DNA of 57,504 nucleotides from assembly GCA_002331025.1 (NCBI GenBank), contig DCYG01000011.1, positions 38,279 through 95,782 on the forward strand, given 5' to 3'. Positions 7,963 to 15,486 of this stretch are shown piece after piece. The notes beneath the pieces are model-generated. The model searched no databases, had not been told where the DNA came from, and saw only the letters and a program-made list of their open reading frames with translations. The stretch is from Firmicutes bacterium UBA2116. GTDB taxonomy: Bacteria; Bacillota; Clostridia; Tissierellales; Sedimentibacteraceae. A program made the position numbers and the translations under genes. Positions within the stretch are counted from its first letter, which is position 1. Every line of letters starts with the position of its first letter.

Positions 7963-8709
7963 ATGAATATATTATCTGTACAAGGGATAACGAAACATTA
8001 TCCAGGTTTTACATTACGTGATATTTCGTTTTCACTGCCACAGGGAAGGATTATGGGGTTAATTGGGAAAAACGGTGCGGGAAAGACCACAACCTTAAAA
8101 TCCATGCTAAATATGGTTCGTCCAGACAGTGGGGTGATTGAAATGTTTGGTCGTAGCTTTACGGAAAATGAAGAAAACTGCAAGCAAAATATCGGTGTAG
8201 TTTTCGGTGAGATTGATTTCTACAAGCATAAAAAATTATCGGTTATTACGTCGGTCACAAAGCGTTTTTACCGAAATTGGGACGAGGAAGCCTATCAAAA
8301 ATATCTCAAGGCTTTTGCTCTTGACCAGCAAAAGCGGGTAAAGGAGCTTTCGTCCGGAATGAAAGTTAAATATATGTTAGCCCTTGCTTTATCCCATAAT
8401 GCCAAACTATTGATTTTGGATGAACCCACAAGTGGTCTTGATCCGGTATCCCGTGACGATTTGTTGGGATTATTTCGGCAGCTTGTGAAAGACGGAGAAA
8501 GAAGCATTCTTTTTTCTACTCACATTACATCTGATTTAGAAAAATGCGCTGACGATATTACCTATATCAAAGACGGAAAGCTTCTGAAAAGTGCCGAAAA
8601 ATCTACCTTTATCCAGTCCTTTCAAAACCTGAAAGAGCTTGGTGAAAATGGAGAACTGTCTTTAGAAGAGATTATGATACGCACTGAAAGGAGAAGCTAT
8701 GATATTTAA
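7963..8709 (+). CDS. ABC transporter ATP-binding protein
   Basis: A 248-residue ABC-2-type ATPase. Walker A is GKNGAGKTTTLKSML (about residues 35-49), the signature is LSSGMKVKYMLALAL (about 128-142) in the variant LSSGM form, and Walker B is LLILDEPTSGLD. A switch histidine is present in LFSTHIT. The protein should energise the membrane subunit encoded next. Start follows TTAGGAGGTAAATT. Its last 11 nt overlap the permease gene. Substrate is unknown; such regulator-ATPase-permease sets often export peptides or lipids, but that is only inference. Confidence 0.9.
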   Translation: MNILSVQGITKHYPGFTLRDISFSLPQGRIMGLIGKNGAGKTTTLKSMLNMVRPDSGVIEMFGRSFTENEENCKQNIGVVFGEIDFYKHKKLSVITSVTKRFYRNWDEEAYQKYLKAFALDQQKRVKELSSGMKVKYMLALALSHNAKLLILDEPTSGLDPVSRDDLLGLFRQLVKDGERSILFSTHITSDLEKCADDITYIKDGKLLKSAEKSTFIQSFQNLKELGENGELSLEEIMIRTERRSYDI

Positions 8710-9343
8710 TCTTCTATACAAAGAACTGCGACTGGCTGCCCACCCTAATTTGTATACCTTTACATTGCTCGGTGTATTGGTTATTGTTCCGGCATATCCT
8801 TATGGCATGGTGTTTCTGTTCGGCTGCCTTGCGCCGTATCTCACTTTTATGTATGGCCGAGAAACAAATGATATTTACTATACTACTTTGCTGCCGGCGA
8901 AAAAAGGAGATACGGTGAAAGCTAAATGTATGCTTATGGTGCTGGCCCAGATGACACAACTTCTTATTTCTCTGCCCTTTGCCGTACTGCGCGTTCATGT
9001 TTTACCCAACGGCAATCCGGCCGGTATTGAGGCCAATGTGGCCTACTATGGCTTTGGGCTGATAATATATTCTATTTTCAATGTGATTTTGCTGACACAG
9101 TTTTTCAAAACAGCCTATAAAGTGGATATGGCGTTCCTTCTGGCAATCATACCGTCAGCTATTGCAGTGATTATAATGGAGGTGATTGTTCATTTTCCGG
9201 AGTTTAAGTGGCTCGACAGCGTCGCACCAATTATAATGCTTCGGCAATTGCCCATACTGGTCGTTGGTATTATAGTATATATTATCGGAATGCTGATTGC
9301 ATACCGGGTCTCTGCAAAACGTTTTGATCAGGTTGATTTGTAA
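8699..9343 (+). CDS. ABC-2 type transporter permease
   Basis: A 214-residue membrane protein beginning MIFNLLYKELRLAAHPNLYTF, the KEL...P start common to ABC-2 permeases encoded beside XRE regulators. About six hydrophobic segments are visible, for example LLGVLVIVPAYPYGMVFLFGCLA, VDMAFLLAIIPSAIAVIIMEVIV and LPILVVGIIVYIIGMLIAY. YGRETNDIYYTTLLPAKKGD is the cytoplasmic loop expected to contact the ATPase. It starts inside the ATPase gene, so the two are coupled, and ends the operon before two large hairpins. Confidence 0.88.
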   Translation: MIFNLLYKELRLAAHPNLYTFTLLGVLVIVPAYPYGMVFLFGCLAPYLTFMYGRETNDIYYTTLLPAKKGDTVKAKCMLMVLAQMTQLLISLPFAVLRVHVLPNGNPAGIEANVAYYGFGLIIYSIFNVILLTQFFKTAYKVDMAFLLAIIPSAIAVIIMEVIVHFPEFKWLDSVAPIIMLRQLPILVVGIIVYIIGMLIAYRVSAKRFDQVDL

Positions 9344-9370
9344 AATTATTTCTTGAAATAAAAACAACAA

Positions 9371-9408
9371 TGGTTTAAAATTATTCCAATAGGAATAATT
9401 TTAAACCA
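9371..9408. terminator. perfect 17-bp hairpin after the ABC operon
   Basis: TGGTTTAAAATTATTCC (9371-9387) and GGAATAATTTTAAACCA (9392-9408) are exact reverse complements around a 4-nt loop. No T-run follows, so it may be a transcript-end stabiliser or a protein-binding site. It lies about 140-180 bp upstream of the sigma-54 promoter at 9522, a typical enhancer distance. Confidence 0.6.
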
Positions 9409-9429
9409 TGAAAATTGTTACCATTCCAA

Positions 9430-9480
9430 AACAGCAAGAGTATGGAACGAATTTATTCCATACTCTTGCTGTTCTTATTT
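9430..9480 (+). terminator. perfect 18-bp hairpin, likely terminator
   Basis: AACAGCAAGAGTATGGAA (9430-9447) and TTCCATACTCTTGCTGTT (9456-9473) are exact reverse complements with an 8-nt loop, followed by CTTATTTA. It is the better terminator candidate for the ABC operon and also lies 50-90 bp upstream of the sigma-54 promoter. Confidence 0.65.
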
Positions 9481-9521
9481 AGAGAAGATTGATTTTATAA
9501 CGTTTGTGGGATTATTAAAGT

Positions 9522-9537
9522 TGGCACAAATAATGCA
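9522..9537 (+). promoter_or_regulatory. sigma-54 (-24/-12) promoter of the TyrR-like regulator
   Basis: TGGCAC (9522-9527), five bases, then ATGCA (9533-9537) matches TGGCAC-N5-TTGCA with one mismatch and exact GG-to-GC spacing. Transcription would begin near 9548, leaving an unusually short leader of about 11 nt with the GGGAG ribosome binding site at its very 5' end. Confidence 0.6.
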
Positions 9538-9558
9538 AAGAAAAAGATGGGAGTTATT

Positions 9559-11094
9559 ATGAAAACTAAAAAGATTAAGTTAACTGCTGTGGAGGACAGG
9601 GCGCACATAACCTACGAAGCATTGTCCGTATTACATAAATACGACGTAGGGCTGATTTGGATGGAGGTTTACGCTTATGTTGCCTACATAAAATTAATGC
9701 CTGTAGGAGATGAGGTCTGGGAGAAAATCAAAAAGGAGCTTCAGGAGCTGAGCGGATGGGCATCCTTAGAAGAAATTGATTTATTTCCATTTGAAGAAAA
9801 AGACACTGAAATGAAAAAGGTGCTGGACGTAATTCCTCACGGTGTAGTTTTGTTAAACAGAAATGGAGATATAAAATATTTTAATGATTACTCCGCCGAA
9901 AAAATATTTAATACGGAAGGCAGGGATATAACAGGTCTTAATATTAATAAGTTTATAGATTTCAAAAAACTGATAGCAACATTGAAAGACAACAATATGT
10001 CCCTGATCAAAGAAAGTCTGGAAATAAACAATCAGCTTTATGAAGCTAATTTACAGCCTATAGTTAACAAGGAAAAGGTATTGAGCAGCTACTTGATTTC
10101 ATTTTACGAAATTGATTCCAATATTTATAACAGGTTCGATAATCCGATTACCTTTGACGACATAATTGCCGAAAGCAATAAAATGCTTGTAACAATCGAA
10201 TCGGGAAAGCTGTATTCAAAATCTGATTCGCCTGTCTTAATTACGGGTGAAAGCGGAACCGGTAAGGAGCTTTTTGCGAGAGCGATACATAATGAAAGTA
10301 AAAGAAAAAACAAACCGTTTATTGCGATAAACTGTGCTGCCATACCTGACCAATTGCTGGAAAGCGAGCTGTTCGGATATGAAGGAGGAACCTTTACAGG
10401 CGGCAGAAAGGAAGGTAAACCGGGAATATTTGAAATTGCCGGAGGTGGAACTGTATTTTTGGATGAAATAGGGGATATGCCTCCGCATTTGCAGGCAAAG
10501 CTGTTGAGGGTATTGCAGGAAAAAAGGGTGAGAAGGGTCGGAAGTGCCAAGGAAGTAAATGTAGATGTAAGATTGATATCGGCGACCAATCAAAATATTG
10601 ATGAAATGGTCAAGAACAAAGAATTCAGATTGGAGCTTTTATTCAGAATAAACATATTCAATATAAATATTCCTCCTCTTCGTGACAGAAAAGAGGACTT
10701 GCCGGCACTATATGAGCATTTTGCACAGAAGCATTCGAAAAGATACCGTAAAAATATAACGGGAATTGAAAAGGAAGCGATGAGAAAGCTTATAAATTAT
10801 AACTGGCCCGGAAATGTAAGAGAATTTCAAAATGTATTGGAAAGAGCCATAGCTCTTACAGTGAGCAATGAGATTGCCGCAAAGGACATTATACTTAATT
10901 ATGACATTGTTCCGGTTGACGGCATTGAAGGGAAATCGCTGAAGGATTGCATTGAAAGCTTGGAGAAAAAGAAAATTATTGAAAGCCTTAAAAATAATAA
11001 AAGCATCAGAGGTGCGGCAAAAGAATTAGATGTCACTCATACTTTATTGATTAACAGAATGAAAAAGTATGATATTGATAAAAATAATATTTAA
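9559..11094 (+). CDS. TyrR-like enhancer-binding regulator (ACT-PAS-AAA+-HTH)
   Basis: The ATG at 9559 is used because GGGAG lies 6 nt upstream; an in-frame ATG at 9547 falls within that site. The 511-residue protein has an ACT-like N-terminus (about 5-80), a PAS domain (about 85-200), a sigma-54-type AAA+ domain (about 205-435) with Walker A GESGTGKE at 230-237, and a TyrR-type C-terminal helix-turn-helix (AAKELDVTHTLLINRMKKY). The sigma-54-contact loop, normally GAFTGA, reads GTFTGG at residues 277-282. It precedes methionine gamma-lyase by 28 nt and probably controls it in response to an amino acid. Confidence 0.88.
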   Translation: MKTKKIKLTAVEDRAHITYEALSVLHKYDVGLIWMEVYAYVAYIKLMPVGDEVWEKIKKELQELSGWASLEEIDLFPFEEKDTEMKKVLDVIPHGVVLLNRNGDIKYFNDYSAEKIFNTEGRDITGLNINKFIDFKKLIATLKDNNMSLIKESLEINNQLYEANLQPIVNKEKVLSSYLISFYEIDSNIYNRFDNPITFDDIIAESNKMLVTIESGKLYSKSDSPVLITGESGTGKELFARAIHNESKRKNKPFIAINCAAIPDQLLESELFGYEGGTFTGGRKEGKPGIFEIAGGGTVFLDEIGDMPPHLQAKLLRVLQEKRVRRVGSAKEVNVDVRLISATNQNIDEMVKNKEFRLELLFRINIFNINIPPLRDRKEDLPALYEHFAQKHSKRYRKNITGIEKEAMRKLINYNWPGNVREFQNVLERAIALTVSNEIAAKDIILNYDIVPVDGIEGKSLKDCIESLEKKKIIESLKNNKSIRGAAKELDVTHTLLINRMKKYDIDKNNI

Positions 11095-11122
11095 ATAAGA
11101 TTTATAAATTATGGAGGTTTTT

Positions 11123-12322
11123 ATGGATAAGCAAAAATTAAATCAGATGAAATTTTCAACGAGAGCAGTACATGCAGGTTATGTGAAAAATGAATATGGT
11201 GCGTTGGCTACACCGATCTATCAAACTTCAACATTTATATTCGATTCTGCCGAACAAGGCGGTAAAAGATTTGCTTTGGAAGAAGAGGGCTATATTTATA
11301 CAAGGTTGGGAAACCCTACAAATACTCAGGTTGAAGAAAAGTTGGCCAGTTTGGAAAATGCGGAAGCAGCTGTTTCCATGTCCTCAGGTATGGGTGCTAT
11401 AACTTCGGTTGTATGGGCAAAGGTAAAAGCCGGCGATCATATAGTTGCAGCAAAGACATTGTATGGATGTACATTTGCATTTTTAAACCATGGTGTTTCA
11501 AGATTTAACGTTGAAGTAGATTTCGTTGATACATCAGATCCTGAAAATATAAGAAAAGCAATGAAGCCAAATACAAGGATAGTATATCTGGAAAGCCCCG
11601 CTAATCCAAATATGCTTATAGCTGATATAAAAGAAATATCAAAAATAGCCCATGAGGTTGAGGATTGTATCGTCGTAGTAGATAATACGTATTGTACTCC
11701 TTATATTCAAAGACCGTTAGATTTAGGTGCCGATGTTGTAGTTCATTCGGCTACAAAATATCTAAACGGTCACGGTGATGTTATTGCCGGATTTGCAGCA
11801 GGTAAGAAGGAATTTATAGATATAGTAAGATTGTTCGGTATTAAAGATATGACCGGTTCGGTATTGGGACCTTTCGAAGCTTATTTGATAAACAGAGGGA
11901 TGAAAACACTGGAAATCAGAATGGAGAAGCATTGCGCCAACGCACAAAAGGTTGCTGAGTTTTTAGAAAAGCATCCAGCGGTTGTAAGCATCCAATATCC
12001 CGGTTTAAAAAGCTTCCCTCAATACGAATTGGCTAAAAAACAAATGTCATTACCGGGAGCAATGATTGCGTTTGAAGTTAAGGGCGGACTTGAAGCCGGT
12101 AAAAAATTAATGAATTCATTGCATCTTTGCACATTGGCAGTAAGCTTAGGTGATACGGAAACATTGATTCAGCATCCCGCATCAATGACGCATTCTCCTT
12201 ACACTCCTGAGGAAAGAGCTTTATCAGGTATATCAGAGGGTCTGGTTAGATTGTCAATAGGTCTTGAGGATGCAGATGATATTATAATCGATTTAAAGCA
12301 TGGATTGGATATGTTGATATAG
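11123..12322 (+). CDS. mgl: methionine gamma-lyase
   Basis: A 399-residue PLP enzyme of the Cys/Met metabolism family that splits L-methionine to methanethiol, 2-oxobutyrate and ammonia. Start is at 11123, where GGAGG precedes by 5 nt; the ATG at 11111 contains that site. Cys116 in LYGCTFAF coincides with the active-site cysteine that separates methionine gamma-lyases from cystathionine lyases (Cys116 in the Pseudomonas enzyme). The PLP lysine is Lys212 in SATKYLNGHGD. Length is typical. It follows the TyrR-like regulator closely and ends at a strong terminator, so the pair is likely one unit for amino-acid catabolism. Confidence 0.93.
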   Translation: MDKQKLNQMKFSTRAVHAGYVKNEYGALATPIYQTSTFIFDSAEQGGKRFALEEEGYIYTRLGNPTNTQVEEKLASLENAEAAVSMSSGMGAITSVVWAKVKAGDHIVAAKTLYGCTFAFLNHGVSRFNVEVDFVDTSDPENIRKAMKPNTRIVYLESPANPNMLIADIKEISKIAHEVEDCIVVVDNTYCTPYIQRPLDLGADVVVHSATKYLNGHGDVIAGFAAGKKEFIDIVRLFGIKDMTGSVLGPFEAYLINRGMKTLEIRMEKHCANAQKVAEFLEKHPAVVSIQYPGLKSFPQYELAKKQMSLPGAMIAFEVKGGLEAGKKLMNSLHLCTLAVSLGDTETLIQHPASMTHSPYTPEERALSGISEGLVRLSIGLEDADDIIIDLKHGLDMLI

Positions 12323-12358
12323 TTGAAGCAAGAAAATTGTTTCGAGTTCCTCCTTTTT

Positions 12359-12388
12359 AGAACCATTCAGAGTAATGGTTCTTTTTTT
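12359..12388 (+). terminator. Rho-independent terminator after mgl
   Basis: AGAACCATT, a 6-nt loop, AATGGTTCT, then a run of seven T. It ends the regulator-mgl transcript. Confidence 0.9.
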
Positions 12389-12390
12389 AT

Positions 12391-12550
12391 GGTGCTACCA
12401 CCATTTGTTCGAGTGATAGCGACGAACAAATGGATGGTAGACCTAATGCAGCGTAATCCAAATTTGCGCGACCAACGGGAGCGAACAAATTTGTGATGGA
12501 GCCTGCGATTCCTTCGGATTGTAACAACTGTCGCTAGCAAATAAATTTGC
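12391..12550. repeat. structured intergenic element with two large hairpins
   Basis: CCATTTGTTCG (12401-12411) / CGAACAAATGG (12423-12433) is a perfect arm pair that extends imperfectly to 21 bp (12391-12443). A second related structure follows, with CAAATTTG copies near 12470 and 12493 and GCGAACAAATTTG. The modules share the ATTTGTTCG core, as in a duplicated palindromic element. No protein-coding sense is visible on either strand. Function unknown; a MITE remnant is possible. Confidence 0.45.
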
Positions 12551-12572
12551 TGCACTCCCATTTTATGCCCTA

Positions 12573-12597
12573 ACAAAAAACCGCTTGCGCGGTCTTT
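12573..12597 (-). terminator. terminator of the perR-rubrerythrin transcript
   Basis: On the minus strand GACCGC-GCAA-GCGGTT is followed by TTTTTGTT. It lies about 55 nt after the rubrerythrin stop. Confidence 0.8.
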
Positions 12598-12648
12598 CAA
12601 TATAACTTTCACTTACAGGACATCAAATCAGAAATTTCAGTGTCCTGA

Positions 12649-13140
12649 TTAATATTTTATGAATTTAGAACCTAACACTCCGCAAATACTGCATCTTTCA
12701 GGAATGAATGTTTCGATGTTTCCGCAAACAGGGCATAGGTAATAAAAGATTTCTTCTGTATTGTCAATACTTTCCAAAGCTTCTTTGTACAATTTAGCAT
12801 GAACCTTTTCTGCTTCCATGGCAAGGTTGAATGTATTAATTGCTGCTTTATTTCCTTCTGCCTCCGCAGCCTTTATGAATTCAGGATACATGTTTTCAAA
12901 TTCATATGTTTCGCCTGCGATTGCATCTAAAAGATTTTCCTGTGTTGATTTAATTTTGCCTGCAACCTCTAAATGCTTCTGAGCATGTAATGCTTCTGCG
13001 TCGGATGCAGCCTTAAATAGCTTTGCAGCATTTGCTTTGCCTTCTTTTTCTGCCTTTTTAGCATAAGCTAAATACTTTCTGTTTGCCTGTGATTCTCCGG
13101 CAAATCCGTCCATTAAATTTTGTAGTGTTTTTTCTTCCAT
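12649..13140 (-). CDS. rbr: rubrerythrin
   Basis: A 163-residue peroxide-reducing protein. The N-terminal four-helix ferritin-like domain (about 1-130) supplies diiron ligands through its Glu and His residues, for example E16 in GESQANRKYLAYA and the EAEKVHAKLYKEAL helix. The C-terminus carries a rubredoxin-like Fe(SCys)4 knuckle pair, CPVCGN and CSICG. It reduces hydrogen peroxide in the cytoplasm of anaerobes. At 163 residues it is the short rubrerythrin type. It follows the Fur/PerR-family gene by 37 nt on the same strand, so peroxide derepression of both genes is likely. AGGAGG precedes the start. Confidence 0.95.
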   Translation of the reverse strand: MEEKTLQNLMDGFAGESQANRKYLAYAKKAEKEGKANAAKLFKAASDAEALHAQKHLEVAGKIKSTQENLLDAIAGETYEFENMYPEFIKAAEAEGNKAAINTFNLAMEAEKVHAKLYKEALESIDNTEEIFYYLCPVCGNIETFIPERCSICGVLGSKFIKY

Positions 13141-13177
13141 TCTTAAATCCTCCTAATAATAAATTATATTATAGCTA

Positions 13178-13600
13178 CTATTTCTTGTTATTGATGATGC
13201 ATGACTTGCATGTGCCTTTAAAAAATACATTTTTGTCATTTATCTCGAATCCGTATAATTGATTGGCTTCAAAAGAATCAATATCTATATCGAAATCAAA
13301 TATATTTTTGCATGATTCACATTTAAAATGACCGTGGTTATGAGTGTTGATGTCATAGCGAACTTCGTTGTCCTCAATGCTTATTGCTCTTACCAGGCCG
13401 GCATCAATCAATGAGTTTAAAGTGTTGTAAACAGTAGTTTTAGATAACGTGGGAACTTCGTCATGAAGTCCGTTGTATATTTGATCCGCTGTGGGATGAT
13501 TATAATTTGTTGTAAGATATTCTAAAACCTTTAATCTTTGATGGGAGAGACGTATTTTTTTGTTTTTTAATTCATCTATTAAGCTTTCAAAATTTACCAT
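13178..13600 (-). CDS. perR: PerR-like Fur-family repressor
   Basis: A 140-residue Fur-superfamily regulator. The winged helix (about 1-85) includes RLSHQRLKVLEYL and the recognition segment LSKTTVYNTLNSLIDAGLV. The dimerisation half has HNHGHFKCESC and a second CxxC (GTCKSC), giving the structural zinc Cys4 site, plus His/Asp residues for the regulatory metal. The partner gene (rubrerythrin) and the TTGTAAT-N-ATTACAA box upstream argue for peroxide sensing (PerR) rather than iron uptake control (Fur). It heads the operon and is probably autoregulated. Confidence 0.87.
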   Translation of the reverse strand: MVNFESLIDELKNKKIRLSHQRLKVLEYLTTNYNHPTADQIYNGLHDEVPTLSKTTVYNTLNSLIDAGLVRAISIEDNEVRYDINTHNHGHFKCESCKNIFDFDIDIDSFEANQLYGFEINDKNVFFKGTCKSCIINNKK

Positions 13601-13642
13601 CTTAGCATTCTCCTTTCAACAACTGTTACAACAATTACTAAG

Positions 13643-13657
13643 TTGTAATGATTACAA
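13643..13657. promoter_or_regulatory. Per box (7-1-7 palindrome)
   Basis: TTGTAATGATTACAA is a perfect 7-1-7 inverted repeat and differs from the Bacillus Per box core TTATAATNATTATAA by one symmetrical base change per arm. It sits 43 bp upstream of the perR-like start. A second dyad, TTACAAC / GTTGTAA, overlaps it at 13626-13649. Confidence 0.8.
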
Positions 13658-13726
13658 AGTAATAATAACATTAAAAAAATATATTGTCAAGTATAAATTT
13701 CAAATCATTGATAAAATTTTAATTCA

Positions 13727-13755
13727 TTGACAAACCTTTTCTAAGATTATAGAAT
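13727..13755 (+). promoter_or_regulatory. promoter of the tup-moa operon
   Basis: TTGACA (13727-13732), 17 nt, TAGAAT (13750-13755). The transcript would start near 13762, just before the riboswitch. Confidence 0.75.
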
Positions 13756-13773
13756 TGTATGTATGAAATTTTA

Positions 13774-13875
13774 ATTTCTCCGAGTTTACAATTCTAAAGC
13801 TTAGGACATGAATTGTAAACCGTCAGGGTTTGACTGGAAACGGTCATGCCTCCCGTTGGAAAGGAGATTGCTTAT
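13774..13875 (+). promoter_or_regulatory. molybdenum/tungsten cofactor (Moco RNA) riboswitch
   Basis: The leader contains CTCCGAG, a perfect 11-bp stem GTTTACAATTC (13784-13794) / GAATTGTAAAC (13810-13820), the stem TGACTGGAAACGGTCA (13831-13846), and CCTCCCGTTGGAAAGGAG (13849-13866). The last matches the conserved GCCTCCCG...GGAAAGG block of the Moco RNA motif known from the E. coli moaA leader. It lies between a promoter and the tungstate transporter gene, so it likely senses Moco or its tungsten analogue. Whether it is the Moco or Tuco subtype depends on the P3 stem, which I cannot settle by eye. Confidence 0.85.
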
Positions 13876-13913
13876 GCATCTCTTTTCGTATAACTATATG
13901 AAAGGAGTTTTTT

Positions 13914-14798
13914 ATGAAAACAAAAATGAGAAATTTGTTGCTTTTAATATTGTCATTAGTATTGGTATTTTCAATGACAGCATGCAACAAACCGGAGGAA
14001 CCAAACGAAGAACCGAATGTTGAGCAACCTGTATCAGAAGGACCAAAGGAAGAAAGAAGCATAATATTGGCTACTACAACAAGCACAGAGGATTCCGGAT
14101 TATTGGATTTCTTGCTGCCTATTTTTAAGGAAAAAACAGGCATACAGGTTGAAGTAGTTGCAAAGGGTACCGGAGCAGCTCTTGAGCTTGCCAAAAACGG
14201 TGATGCGGATGGTGTTTTAGTACATGCTAAAGCTCAGGAAGAACAGTTTATTGCAGATGGATTTGCTAAGGAAAGATTTGATGTTATGTATAATGACTTC
14301 ATATTGGTAGGACCGGAATCAGATCCTGCTAACCTTTTGACAGATGCACCGAATGATCCTATAAAGGCGTTTGAATTAATAGCGGAAAAACAAGCTGCTT
14401 TCATATCAAGAGGTGACGAATCCGGTACACATACAAAGGAAAAATCCTACTGGAATGAAGCAAATATCACACCTGAAGGAGAATGGTACGTTTCTGCCGG
14501 AACAGGAATGGGAGCTGTTTTACAGATGGCAGATGAAAAATTAGCGTATACATTAACAGACAGGGCTACATATTTATCAATGATGGATGAGCTTGATTTA
14601 GTGATCGTAACTGAAAAGAATGATAAAATGTATAACCAATATGGTGTTATGATGGTTAATCCCGAAAAATATCCTATTAAAGAAGCGGAAGTTCAAGAAT
14701 TTATAGATTGGATTTTGTCCGAAGAAGGACAAAACTTAATCAGTGAATTTGGTATTGAAGAATACGGTCAGTCTTTATTCATACCAAACGCAAAATAA
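13914..14798 (+). CDS. tupA: tungstate-binding lipoprotein TupA
   Basis: A 294-residue extracytoplasmic binding protein. It has a lipoprotein signal peptide with lipobox MTAC (modified Cys24) and a short Glu/Pro-rich linker. The oxyanion-binding motif TTTST in LATTTSTEDSG marks the Tup tungstate family rather than ModA. The rest follows the family closely (KGTGAALELAKNGDADGVLVHA, SRGDESGTHTKEKSYW, GEWYVSAGTGMG). It captures tungstate outside the cell for TupBC. AAAGGAG precedes the ATG, and a Moco-type riboswitch lies immediately upstream. Confidence 0.93.
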   Translation: MKTKMRNLLLLILSLVLVFSMTACNKPEEPNEEPNVEQPVSEGPKEERSIILATTTSTEDSGLLDFLLPIFKEKTGIQVEVVAKGTGAALELAKNGDADGVLVHAKAQEEQFIADGFAKERFDVMYNDFILVGPESDPANLLTDAPNDPIKAFELIAEKQAAFISRGDESGTHTKEKSYWNEANITPEGEWYVSAGTGMGAVLQMADEKLAYTLTDRATYLSMMDELDLVIVTEKNDKMYNQYGVMMVNPEKYPIKEAEVQEFIDWILSEEGQNLISEFGIEEYGQSLFIPNAK

Positions 14799-14815
14799 TT
14801 AAAAAAGGTGAAATA

Positions 14816-15484
14816 ATGTTTGAATTTATTAAAGGGTTTTTTACTGAATACAATGATATGTTTCCGGTTATTATGTTATCCTTGAAAGTATCGGTGACTT
14901 CAACTTTAATTGCATCAATTTTCGGGATGACTTTGGCAGTATTAACGGCTTTAAATGAATTCAAGCTTAAGAAATCTCTCATGAGGGTTACTAATACCCT
15001 CATGAGTTTACCACCTGTATTGATAGGTCTTTTAGTATATATGTTATTGTCAAGAAAAGGACCGTTGGGAAGCTTCGGTCTGTTATTTTCTCCCACCGCA
15101 ATGATTATTTCACAATCTCTTCTTGTTTTTCCAATTATATTTGGGTTAACGGTTTCTAATATTTCAGAATCGGCAAAAGAAATACAGCTTACCTGTATGT
15201 CATTGGGAGCTAGCAAAAATGATACGTTGAAAGCAATAATAAGCGAATGCAGAATGCAATTATTATCAATTGTTACAGCCGGATTCGGCAGAGCTGTTTC
15301 CGAGGTAGGTGCCGTTATGATGGTTGGAGGAAACATTAAAGCAAAAACGAGAGTTATGACAACTTATATAGCTCTTGAAACCGGAAAAGGCAATTTCAAC
15401 GAAGCAGTTTTTATAGGTATAGTGCTGTTATTTATATCATTTTTTATAAATACTGTTTTATACAGACTGCAAAGGAGGGAATAA
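14816..15484 (+). CDS. tupB: tungstate ABC transporter permease TupB
   Basis: A 222-residue inner-membrane permease with about five hydrophobic segments, including MFPVIMLSLKVSVTSTLIASIFGMTLAVLTAL and the C-terminal AVFIGIVLLFISFFINTVLYRL. The cytoplasmic EAA-type loop is MSLGASKNDTLKAIISECRMQLLSIVTAGFGRAVSEVGAVMMVGGNI, which docks on the ATPase. Gap to tupA is 17 nt and to tupC 2 nt. It forms the tungstate channel. Confidence 0.92.
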   Translation: MFEFIKGFFTEYNDMFPVIMLSLKVSVTSTLIASIFGMTLAVLTALNEFKLKKSLMRVTNTLMSLPPVLIGLLVYMLLSRKGPLGSFGLLFSPTAMIISQSLLVFPIIFGLTVSNISESAKEIQLTCMSLGASKNDTLKAIISECRMQLLSIVTAGFGRAVSEVGAVMMVGGNIKAKTRVMTTYIALETGKGNFNEAVFIGIVLLFISFFINTVLYRLQRRE

Positions 15485-15486
15485 TC

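Noticed and set aside
12367..12612. 81-residue minus-strand open frame (LRCIRSTIHLFVAITRTNGG)
   Set aside because: It runs through two large hairpins and a terminator. Basic, low-complexity composition and no start signal; the repeat element explains it.
13808..14023. 71-residue plus-strand frame before tupA
   Set aside because: It overlaps the Moco-type riboswitch and the tupA signal peptide in another frame.
13914..15484. Large minus-strand frames opposite tupA and tupB (13844-14194, 14779-15336)
   Set aside because: They lack ribosome binding sites and mirror strong plus-strand genes with clear family motifs.
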